From contig JALMQS010000085.1 in assembly GCA_024734495.1 (NCBI GenBank), forward strand, positions 11,705,044 to 11,769,043: a DNA stretch of 64,000 nucleotides. The letters run 5' to 3'. Both the position numbers and the translations under genes were made by a program. Under the pieces are notes generated by a model. That model worked only from the letters and a program-made list of their open reading frames with translations, searched no databases and was not told the DNA's origin. This stretch comes from Forficula auricularia. Taxonomy: Eukaryota > Arthropoda > Insecta > Dermaptera > Forficulidae. Below are positions 32,689 to 42,800 of the stretch, piece after piece; within the stretch, counting starts at the first letter, position 1; every line of letters starts with the position of its first letter.

Positions 32689-33535
32689 CAGGGTGGGGCA
32701 TAAAGAGCTACCACTCAATTTAATGAATGCAAATATCATAAAGAGAAACAAAGAGGTTGTCCTCTGCTTGATGAAAATAAACATACACACATATATAGTA
32801 TATTTCAAATATATATTGGTGTGTATGTTTATTTGCTTCAAGCAGAGGACAACCTCTTTGTTTCAACAACTCTGCTACTCTCGGCAAAATAAAAACTTGT
32901 CAATTAAATAAAAAACATTTCAATTGAATGCAAATATATCAATTTTTAACCTGAAAATTAGCTTATGATTTAAAAGCATATACCTTTGAATTAGAATGTT
33001 AATGGTTGGATTTTATTTCAAAAATACTTTAAATAAAAACAAATTTGAATAAAAATGTAAATATATATAATAAATTAATGAATATTTGAAAGATTTTTCG
33101 CAGGCGATGACTTTGTCCTGTTTAAGAATAGAAGCCATATTTTAATAATCCTAGTGTTGTGTTCTGTATTGTTGATAACAGTTCAAATATAATGTATTGT
33201 TTAAATTTTTCAAATTTAAATGAATAATAACAGTATATTAAAATCTGACCCCCGAGGTAGAGACAAATTTAAATAAAATAATTAGTATCGTAAATGGCTT
33301 ATGGCTAGAAAGGCCGAAAAGCCAAAAAAAAAAAAAAAAAAAATGAATAATAACAGTATAGAACGCCTAAAAAATAGGCAATTTCTACGCATCTGCGAGG
33401 TATATACCCTACTGGAGTAATGTTAAATGTGTATAAAAATTGAGTAATTAGAATTTGAGAGTTACTTTTAACCCTCACCAATTATTTTCACCAAGATTTC
33501 ACAATATTAATATATATACCTACCTATATAATATA
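32689..33535 (+). repeat. Composite hairpin unit, copy 1
   Basis: Begins with a Tc/mariner-like end (CAGGGTGGGGCATAAAG after TA) and continues with the inverted pair at 32745-32864 (arms of about 50 bp around AGAGGTTGTCCTCTGCTTGA). Then follows about 650 bp shared with 48420-48840 and 59910-60636. A SINE is inserted at 33238-33340, and a Helitron at 33536 separates this part from its continuation at 34551. Confidence 0.75.
33238..33340 (+). mobile_element. tRNA-derived SINE, 5'-truncated
   Basis: Starts inside the element at TTAAAATCTGACCCCCGAGG and 3' part ends in a run of about 20 A. Flanked by a long duplication ATGAATAATAACAGTATA (ending at 33237 and 33360). The paralogous sites at 48785 and 60445 lack the insert. 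Confidence 0.9.
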
Positions 33536-34550
33536 CTAGCTGCAAAGGCCCACCTTCGGCCCCCAACCCACGAACCCCACCCTCATACCCCCCACCCCGC
33601 ACCCGTACCCAATCACCGTCCACACTCCAGCACCCCGCACCCCAGCCCCCGCATCACTCCACTATGCCTCTGGACCCTCACCTGAACCCCCACCCCCAAC
33701 TAAGAATCTCGACCCTCGCCTGAACCCCTCACTGCACAACCCGACCACCTACTCCACCCGCACCACCCCACTACGCCTCTGGACCCTCACCTGAGCCCCC
33801 CAACCCCACCCCGCGCCCTCCATTCCCCGTACCGCGCCCCCCGCACCCAGTTTTTTCCATTTCTAGCCTTCTAGTGACCCACAGATTATATATACAAATT
33901 TGGTTAAGTTGGCTCTAAGGGTAAGAGTTTTCATTTTTTGATCCCCCCCATTTTGAGTGGTTAGTATTTGCATTTCTAGCCTTCTAATGCTCCACAGATT
34001 ATGTATACAAAATTTGGTTAAGTTGGCTGGCTAGTTTTAGCATTCTTAGACTGCTAGTGACCCACAGATTATGTATACAAAATTTTGTTGAGTTTGGTCA
34101 AAGAGCAACAATTTTGATATTTTGACCCTCCCCCTTTTTGGGTGGTTTTTTGGGGAAATTTAAAAAAAAAAGTTTTCAGAAATCCCATCCCCTCTAACTT
34201 TCCTCATAATAAGATTTGCCGTTGAGTTAATAGTTTAGGAGTTATTTGATAATTTTCATTCGTGCCCCCTCCCCCCCCAAACCCCTTCTGGGGTCAAAAT
34301 ATCAAAACGTTATATAGATAAAAACGTAAGTTAGAAGACATCTGATACAAATATGAAATTTCATAATAATCCCTTCAGCCGTTTTTATGTGAATCGTGAG
34401 CAACTTTTCGGAAACGACGGAAACATACAGACAGACAGGAATTTTGTTGAAGGTGTTTTCGTTCATAACTTTTGCTTGAAACGTGTGCAACCAAAATTTG
34501 GCGTGATTTGGATCAATGTACAGACAAAACTTTAATTTTATATATATAGA
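33536..34550 (-). mobile_element. Helitron, family 1, complete (1015 bp)
   Basis: On the minus strand the 5' end is TCTATATATATAAAATTAAA (after A) and the 3' end is GGGCCTTTGCAGCTAG followed by T. TC start, CTAG end and insertion between A and T with no duplication are the Helitron signature. An empty site is present at 60629-60640, where ATAATATA joins TACAGTG directly. Inside are a C-rich (G-rich on the minus strand) array at 33545-33850 and several 110-bp units. Non-autonomous: no Rep/helicase. Confidence 0.88.
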
Positions 34551-34552
34551 TA

Positions 34553-34870
34553 CAGTGTGGGCCATAAAGATCTACCACGTTTTGAAGAGGTATGAAAAAT
34601 GACAAAATTAGACTAGAAAAAAACTGAGTATATTTTTGAAAAAACATAAAATACATTCTTTTTTTAAATGTGTTTTAAACATTATCAAACAAAAAAAAGG
34701 GGAGGAGGGTGGTCAAAAATGAAAATTCTAGCCCTTTCGACCAAACGCAAGCAAATTTTGTATACATATTCTGTGGGCCCCAAAAAGACTAGAAATGCAA
34801 AAATTAACCACCCAAAATGGAGGTAGCAGCTTATACAATTGAAACACCTAGTAATTGTTCTATATTTTGT
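34553..34870 (+). repeat. CAGTGTGGGCC foldback element, left part
   Basis: Starts CAGTGTGGGCCATAAAGATC after TA and matches 60637-60870, but the mirrored right half is missing. It continues the composite unit interrupted by the Helitron. Confidence 0.65.
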
Positions 34871-35149
34871 TTCCGGTAGCAATTATACTGGCTTGACACT
34901 TTTATCTTGTAATAATTTCGTGTCCCAGTAAACATTATAATTATATTTTAATAATATATTTTGACGCGGGAGATTTGAAAACGCAAAATTGGCATTTTAT
35001 ATATTTTCGAAACTTTAGACCCCAAGCGCCACGGGTAAATGATTTTCGAATGAGCTAAAATTTTGTAGGAATTACTTTTAGATCCAGTCTAACAATATTT
35101 CGCCCGGCACTCTTCAAATATGCGAAATTTATTTTTACCTACTATAAAT
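34871..35149. other. AT-rich sequence
   Basis: No gene recognised. Confidence 0.4.
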
Positions 35150-35388
35150 AAGGACCACACTACTGTACATATATACACATAATCTGTGGGCCACTACAAG
35201 GCTTGAAATGCAAAAACTGGGTGAGGGGTGGGGGCGAGGGTGGAGGTGACGGTGGGTGTAGATGTGGACGGTGCAGGTGGAGGGGGGGGTGAAGTGGTGG
35301 GGTTTCGGGGGGCCGAGGGGGTTCGGGGTTAATATATAGCTTTTAACTGAAGCAAAAAGTTACTGAGCATCGCTCTGTGGCCAGGTAC
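35150..35388 (+). mobile_element. Helitron-like family 2, 3' part with G-rich array
   Basis: The block ATAATCTGTGGGCCACTAC, a G-rich array (35215-35335), then the hairpin ACTGAGC/GCTCTGT and GGCCAGGTAC before TACTAATT. The sequence to its right matches 21250-21445, where ATATACTAATTATTTAA is continuous, so the right insertion edge is defined. Confidence 0.6.
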
Positions 35389-35394
35389 TACTAA

Positions 35395-35570
35395 TTATTT
35401 AAGCAGTAGCATATATGAGAGGTTGAATATTAAACATATTACAAATTGGAAATAAAAAAATGATATGTTTTTGAATTTCTAATTATTTAAGAACTTTTAA
35501 TACCTTTAATATTGTGGGAGTGTTGGATAAAAAGTGGATTGGTGGAGTACTTGGGGTTAAAAGACAATTT
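35395..35570. repeat. Duplicate of 21262-21445
   Basis: Shares TATGAGAGGTTGAATATTAA, TTTAATACCTTTAATA and GGAGTACTTGGGGTTAAAAG with the sequence between islands A3 and B3. Confidence 0.7.
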
Positions 35571-36455
35571 TAAGCCTCAATAACTTTTTTATTTTATTTC
35601 TAAAATACAAAAAAAAAAATACTAATTTATAAATAAGTTTGGATACGGATATGTTCATATATTATAGGATAGGTAAGATGAATATTTTCAGATGGTAAGA
35701 TGTCGTTGAATTTTGGATCGTGCCATAGTGGCTTTGAATATCTATTGAGAAGGGCTTTTATTTTAAGCCCTAAAACTTATTAATCATCCAACTTTAAAGA
35801 ATCTTACAGATCCATTAAAATTATTATTTTTTTTTATTGAAACTTTTGTAGTCTTATTGACACCCTAGAAAATTATTCGGTTAAACAGAAGAAATTTAAG
35901 CCTTTTTAAAGTCTTGTTATTATGAGCTATGAACATCCAAATCGAATATTTGAATTAAACACTTGAATCTATATATAAAACCAAAACCTCTTGAAAAAAG
36001 ACCATACAAATTCAATTACGTTAGTGGTCCGATCCGGAAGAACCTCACAGAACACCTGTTAAAATTAATCTAAGCTATTTTTAAGTAATTGAAATTGGAT
36101 TAAAATTTTAACTCGTTAGCTGATTGAATTAAAACTATCTTATTCAAATCTATTTCGAAAAAGATTCGTTTTCCTTAATTCATTTTCTTGTCTAATCCGT
36201 GTTTAATTATTTCCCAAGGGCAGATACAAATTTTAAATAAATTAATTTTTTAGAAAATTTCATTAAAGGAAGTAATTAAGAACTGAATTAGTTTTAGAAG
36301 GTAAACTTAAGAACAAAACAGCCAATGAATACACACCCTGCCTCCCGCTCGCTGGTTCCTTTAACATTTACAAATAGAATTACCAGAGTTGAGAGTATTG
36401 AACATTGCAATGACCCAAGATGTTGGTGTACATTCGAGAGTCGTAATTAGCTTAC
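35571..36455. other. AT-rich sequence, some GC-richer blocks
   Basis: Unassigned. 36330-36420 is GC-richer with a possible minus-strand donor (TCTG then GTAATTCT near 36375), which may be a decayed B-type island. Confidence 0.35.
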
Positions 36456-36536
36456 TTTAGCAACAACTAATTGATAAAGTTCCCGAATTCAGCACTTGAG
36501 GCCGCATGTACACCGAAAACCACTTAACGCATCGAC
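36456..36536 (-). other. Exon-like island A6 (minus strand)
   Basis: 81-nt block with acceptor GAGGGCTTTAG and donor CTAAA then GTAAGCTAATTA. The donor region is identical to that of island A5 over 12 bases, and GCGGCCTCAAGTGCTGA resembles ACGGGCCTCAGTCAGCC there. Confidence 0.35.
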
Positions 36537-37084
36537 CTAAAGCCCTCCGGGTCGGATACAATACAACCAAACCAGATACATAATAAGCTCTGACGGGATT
36601 GCACCAAATGTATAAGAAGAGTCTAATTGATCCGATTTCTTCGGAAAATGTTTCTAATTATTATCCATAATAGATATAAAAATATTTAAATAATATCTGT
36701 TTAATTGTATATGATATATATAAAAATATATTAAAAAAATTAGTAATTTATTAATTAAAATAATTAGTAATTAGTAAAAAAGTAATATAAAATTGTACTA
36801 TTCTTATAATTGACGTGACAACGTCTTATAATTCGATGAAGCCGCCTGCACGCTAGAAAAAACATGACTCATCTGCGGCGTTCCATTTAAGGCTTGAAGT
36901 GCAAGCGAGAGCGCGGAACGAGCAAGGAGCTAAGGAAGAACAGCTAGGCTAGAAAAGCAGGAGTGAGGGTGTCTCCAGTCAGGACAGGCATTTCCCCTCC
37001 AGCCGCCATCGTGTGAAGGGCACTAAAACCTTCTCTTCCCATCTGAACGTATGTTAATAGTATCCATCTTTAAGACAGTTCTTT
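36537..37084. other. Unassigned; CpG-containing island at 36830-37047
   Basis: 36830-37047 is much richer in GC and CpG than its surroundings, ends in a plus-strand donor-like AAC then GTATGTTAAT, and is preceded by a TATAAAATTG stretch (36787). It could be a 5' untranslated exon and promoter, for example of the SDR gene 2.8 kb downstream, or of a minus-strand transcript. No direct proof. Confidence 0.3.
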
Positions 37085-37790
37085 TTAACCGACTTCAAAA
37101 AAGGAGGAGGTTCCCTATTCGACTGAATTTTTTTTTTTTTTTTTTTGTGCCTATGTTACCTCATATCTCCGCCAATTGTCAACCGATTTTGAAAAATTAA
37201 TTGCATTGGGTCCAGTCTAGCTTCCGATTGGTCCCATTTTTTTTTCGTTTTTTTTCATAGGTATTAGACCTTTTTTATTAGGTTTGTTTAGACTTAACCT
37301 CTTTGTTTATGAACCGATTTCGATGGTTCTTTTTTATCCGAAAGGGGTGTCTTAGGGATGGTGTCATATTAATTTGGTCAAGTTCTGATGATATGATCAC
37401 TATTAAGAAGAGAAAAAATAAAAATAATTTTTTAAGAAAAAAATAAAACCGACTTCAAAAATTAAATGCAACAAATAAAATACACTAAAAGGTATAAAAT
37501 AATTATTATCTTATTTAGTTACAACTAAACGACGAAATATTAACCTGAAATTACTTTTTGAAGTTGGTGCCAAATATATACCTTTTATGAATCGCACTCG
37601 ACGGATCTTACTTAGTACGTTTGGCGGGTACGCTCGCTTATAGGTATAGTTTGTTTGGCACCGACTTCAAAAAGTAATTTCATGTTAATATTTCGTCGTT
37701 TAGTTGTAACTAAATAAGATAATAATTATTTTATAACTTTTGAGTGTATTTTATTTGTTGCATTTAATTTTTTGAAGTCGGTTTTTATTT
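37085..37790 (+). repeat. ACCGACTTC element, uninterrupted copy
   Basis: Starts TTAACCGACTTCAAAAAAGG, has a poly-T stretch at 37130, and ends TTTTTTGAAGTCGGTTTTTA, so the ends are inverted repeats. The right half is a palindrome with arms of about 130 bp. It is the empty-site reference for the F2 insertion at 17811-18404. Confidence 0.75.
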
Positions 37791-38138
37791 TTTTCTTAAA
37801 AATTATTTTTATTATTAACAGTGATAAAAAACAAGTTTGATTTTCTTTATATATTTTTTGTTTTTTATTAAAAGTTTGTGTAGGAAAGCCGAATCAATTA
37901 TTAGAGAGGCGTTAAATGACAGTGGAGGAAAATTTATGAAAAAAATACAATGAAATATATTTGACTAATTCTTTAATGATGGACTTTAATGAATCACACT
38001 CGAATATTTTCTCTTCATTAAATGATCATATTTTAAATAATCTCCCAATGGAAAACCATATAGTATTACTAATTAAAAGTATTTCAAAAATTATTTTAAA
38101 ATAAGATTACACTATATAACAAAAAGAGTTATGTAGAC
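37791..38138. other. AT-rich sequence
   Basis: No gene recognised. Confidence 0.4.
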
Positions 38139-38482
38139 AAAAAGTAAATCGAAAAGAATATTTTTTAACAAGTTATCCCGATACTGATGGAATGGTATTT
38201 ACTTATGACGTTGTCACGTTCAACTATCGTCAGTAAACCGACTTTACAGACAACCGATTTTTTATTTATTTATTAAACCAATGTTTTTTACACAATTCAA
38301 AGATTAAGAATTAATTAAGTTATAAAACAAATAAAAAAATATAAATATATATTATAGAAATACCAAAAATATAGTTTTTAAATCAGGTACGATTGTAAGA
38401 AAAAGTTGAAACGATTAATTATATTTAATATCCTTGAAAATGGGTTAACTTGTTAAAAAATATTCTTTTCGATTTACTTTTT
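38139..38482. repeat. Element with 37-bp inverted ends
   Basis: AAAAAGTAAATCGAAAAGAA at the left is exactly inverted at the right, and the match runs for about 37 bp (to AACAAGTTA). The inside is AT-rich. Flanking duplications could not be identified with confidence. Confidence 0.65.
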
Positions 38483-38499
38483 TTTAATTAAAGGAATCG

Positions 38500-38620
38500 T
38501 AGGGAGTTAGACATGACTTTAAATTAAATACAAAGTTTTTTATTTAAATACGACAAACGTTTCGTTGCTGGTTTGCAACTTCTTCAGTGGCTGAAATAGC
38601 GAAACAAAGCCGTTAGACAT
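38500..38620. repeat. Hammerhead element arm
   Basis: Starts with GGAATCGTAGGGAGTTAGAC, the same outer end as the foldbacks at 16454 and 52995, and contains the minus-strand motif at 38551-38595. A mirrored arm is not clear. Confidence 0.55.
38551..38595 (-). ncRNA. Hammerhead ribozyme motif (minus strand)
   Basis: Minus strand: CTGAAGA (38587-38581), five-pair stem II GTTGC/GCAAC with loop AAACCA, then GAAACGTTTGTCG. Helix III can be A-U, C-G with loop GUUU followed by C, so unlike most copies a monomeric fold is possible. Stem I pairing is weak. Confidence 0.5.
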
Positions 38621-39806
38621 CTTTTTATCAATCAATTATTGCATTTTTACAAAAGTACAATGGTAAGTAAGGTTAGTTTTTATCACCTCATTTATTAAAC
38701 TGATTTGTCCTGAGTTTTAACTAAGAGAAAAACCATTTTCAAACAGTATCCTTACAATCAAGAGAAAAATCCTCCGAAACCCCAGTTTGAAAGGAAAGGA
38801 GGAACGAATCGAATAAATTACAACTTATTTGGATATGTGTTAATTTTTTCTTTCCTCACTACCCCTGGGCTGCCTTCCATTACTTCCAATTACTAATAAA
38901 TTAATTATTATATTAAAGATATAATGAGGGCAGGTTTATATTTTTCATAATATTCGAATATTCGTATATTAGTATAATTTTGACAGACTATTCTGGTCTG
39001 AGTAATTTTTTTGCCTGCTTAGATGTTAGTCAAATATTTTATGAAAAAACTAATTTTGAAATACAAATCTTTTATTAAAATATTCATATGGTTGATCATT
39101 TTCTTGAGCATAGCCCATTGCTAAATTCGATATTAATGGAGCTACGAAGTCAGTTAAATAGGGAAAGTAGTACAATTTTTTAAGACAATTAAAATACTCT
39201 AATTATAATTCTGTTCAACATCAATAATATTTATGTTAAAAAACAACAACTAAGCACCACACTGGTTCCTTGATGGACTAAGAAATCGCCGAAATTTGTA
39301 TCAATTTCATAGCAGGATTCTGAATTCTGAACCCAGGTGGCCTCTTTGTAGTAATTCAATAGAACTTCACTCAGAATTCTCGTTCTCAAGGTTCTATTTT
39401 AAATAGAACTAAATATCCAGTAAAGCAGCTTAAATGACACATTATATAATAAAGATATTAAATCTGTTTTCCTCTCTATTATTATATTTTTGATAAAAGT
39501 TAAGTATAATGCAATCTATATATAGAAAGACAAATATGACATTAACTCATATAGATTTTATAAGCATAATATTGAAATAAAATTTCTCGAACAATAATCT
39601 TATAAATCTATTTAAATTGATTCATTAAATTAAATCAAATCTTCTTTGTGTTTCATTAAATAAAATCCCATTAGAATGACTCAACTGAGGTTGTTTGTCT
39701 GGGGACCATATTCTAAACAGATGGCAGCAGTGTAGACTTTAATTTTTTTCATTGGAAAAAATTAAGTTCATTGAATAGTAAGTGGTGGTGTGAAACAGTT
39801 GTAACC
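38621..39806. other. Upstream region of the SDR gene
   Basis: AT-rich. 38700-38830 has a GGTTTC/GAAACC-type inverted relic. No promoter element is convincing. An acceptor-like CTAAACAG at 39713-39720 could join a 5' untranslated exon to the coding exon. Confidence 0.35.
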
Positions 39807-42800
39807 ATGGAGCGTTGGTCTGGTCGTGTCGCCGTGGTAACTGGAGCCTCCTCAGGCATCGGAGCTGGAATTTTCAAGGCCCTCTCGAAATATCAAATCA
39901 AAGTTGTTGGTTTGGCAAGAAGAAAACATCTTGTCGATGAAATAGCAAGTCAATGTTCTGGTCAAGTGTATACACACGAGTGTGATGTGTCCAGCGAGGA
40001 AAGTGTCAAGGGGGCTTTTGCTTGGATAGATGAACATTTAGGAGGCGTTGATATCTTGGTTAATAATGCTGGAGTGGCTTACAGAGGATCAATTATAGGT
40101 ATGTGGTTATTTTATTCCTATATTATATCAAAATAAGAATTAAGGATGCAATTAAAAATGTTGTTTATTTCTTGTAATTTTATTAATTAAGTGATTAGTT
40201 GCAAATATTTTGAGGGATATCATCATTTCTTCATCTGTGAATATCACTAGCTCACCAATGTGCTAGGTTTATCAATTTACACAAATAAAATGAAAACAGC
40301 TTGCTATAGTTGCTATACAGTAGGAATAATAAATATTTTAGGAGGTGGTATTATAGACGAATTGCAATAAAAAATGTCCAATTTTTATTGAGTACAGAGA
40401 TACAACTGTTAGTATGTAACCCAATATAGGCATACTCACCATGTGTAAATACGTGCGGCATGTTTATACGCTACAGTAGAGTAGACTTGGCAAACAAATC
40501 ACAATGAAAGCTTCAATGTAAACTAAAGTACAACTTCACAACTTGAACATCAACACTCTGCTACTGACATTCGATAAATACGCCCATAGCAACCGGTGTA
40601 CCAAGACACGAAACGAAAATACATTGACCTCAGATGTATGAACGAAAACACCCTCAACAAAATTACTGTCTGTCTGTATGTCTGTATGTATGTATGTCTG
40701 TTTCAGTGGTTTCCGAAAAGTTGCTCACGATTCACGTAAAAACGGCTCAAGGGATTAGTATGAAATTTCATATTTACATCAGATGTCTTCTAACTTACGT
40801 TTTTAGCTATATAACGTTTTGATATCTTGACCGCAGAAGGGGGTTTGGGGGGGGGGGGGGGCGTACGAATGAAAATTATCAAATAACTCCTAAACTATTA
40901 ACCCTACGGCAAATTTTATAATAAACAAAGTTGTAGGGGATGTGATTTCTGACAACTTTTGTTTAAAAAAATTTCTCCAAAAACCTACCCAAAAAGGGGG
41001 GAGGGTGAAAAAATATAAATTCTTGCCCTTGGAGCAAACTCAACCAAATTTTGTATACATAATCTGTGGGTCACTAGAAGGCTAGAAATGTAAAAACTGG
41101 GTGCGGGGGTGGAATGGGGGTGGGGTGAGGAGTGAGGCGGAGTAGGGTGGGGGTGAAGTGGGTGGTGCGGAGTGGAGATCAGGGGCATAGCGGGGGTGAG
41201 GTCCAGGGGGCTAGGCGGGGGTGTGGTGCGCAGGGCTGTACGGTATGGTGTGGATGGGGTGCGGGTTGTGGTGTGGGGGCGGAGGTTGGGAACGGGTGTG
41301 AAGTGGGGGTGCTGGAGGGGGTTTTAGGGGCGGGGGTAGTGGGTTAGAAGTGCGGAATGGGGTTTTGGAGTGGTGGTGTGGGGGTGGGGGTTGGGCATGG
41401 TGCGGGGTGGGGGTGCGGGGGTGCTGGGTGGGTTTCGGGGGTGTGGTGGGTGGGAGTGGGGGATGAGGGTTGGGTTCGAGGGCTGGGGGTCCAGAGGGCG
41501 TGCCCCCTGGTTAGCAAGAGGGCCGCCAAGTCGGACCTTGCAGCTAGTTAAAAATATCCAGTACGCACTGAACCAGATAAAAGTACATCAAAATATTAAT
41601 TCTAGCCGAGTAGTAGCTGTATTTAATTCACAAGTACTAGCAGTGGTGGATCACCAGGTAGTAATTTATTCATTTCTCGATGAAAGGGTCCAGCCCGTTT
41701 TACTGAGGTTTTTTGGTACAACTTCTTCTTGTATAAATATCATTATTATATAAAAAAAATATGCACTAGGCTTCCACATCGTGATACCGATAAATTTTAA
41801 CGCTTGTATAATTAACTTATGAGGAGAATTTTCTAGGTTAAGTTTCACAAAAACTGTGAAACTTAACCTAGAAAATTCTCCTCATAAGTTATTTATAATG
41901 TTTCACCTAGAACCGACACCTAAATCCTTAAAAAAAAAAAAAAAGCTTGTATAATTTATGAATTAATTTTTGAGGGTAGTTTTCTATTCTTCTTTTAGTA
42001 GGTAAGTTAAGGGGATTTTTTTTTAAGTATATTTTTTCACATTGCGTTGTGAAATTTTTTAACTCCGGGGCCACCCATAAATTGATTCATCACTGAATAC
42101 TCGAGGGTGGACATCTTCTTAACTTAATTCCGAAAATATCACATTTTTTTCCTCTAATTAATATTATAACTCATTTTAATATGATTCGATTGAAAAAAAA
42201 AAAATTAGTAAATCAATTTTGGAAATTTCTGTAAAGGATTTCTAGACCAACATAGTAGGAGAGTTGATTTTTAAGTGTAAATCAGAGAGGGGTTGATTTG
42301 ATAGGATTTTCGATTTCAGAGAACATGAATATATGAATATAACTGTAAATTTCAAGTTTGTATTTTATTTTGGTTTACAAGCTGACTGACAGACAGAGGT
42401 CACGTTTGACGTTTCCAAGTGTTTCGCAGTTGTTCCTTTAAGAGTAAGCAACAATTAAATAAATAATGACAGAAAATTATTAATTTATTAATATTAAAAG
42501 GGAAAATGTATATGAATTATTATTTTTAATTTTATTTTAAATTCAAAGGAAAAAAGTCTCCATGTTTTAAAAAGAAATGTCTACTACAATTTCTATCTGA
42601 TGGGTTGGTTCGATTCGATTATTTCATTAGAATGTTTCAACGATTAGCCTAAGAATAAATGTAGCTAGTTCATTAATATAATTTTAAGATGTTAGAGAAG
42701 CTGAGATGAATGAGAATCATTATACAATGGGTATTTGCTATACTTATTTATTTTAACATAAAGTAAATGGATTATTTGGAATTTATTTTGCCCTGGATGA

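Noticed and set aside
33455..33685. Pro/His-rich open frame
   Set aside because: Translation of the inverse G-rich array of the Helitron.
41132..41753. Gly/Trp/Val-rich frames in SDR intron 1
   Set aside because: The G-rich array opens all frames by composition; the region is intronic and of Helitron origin.
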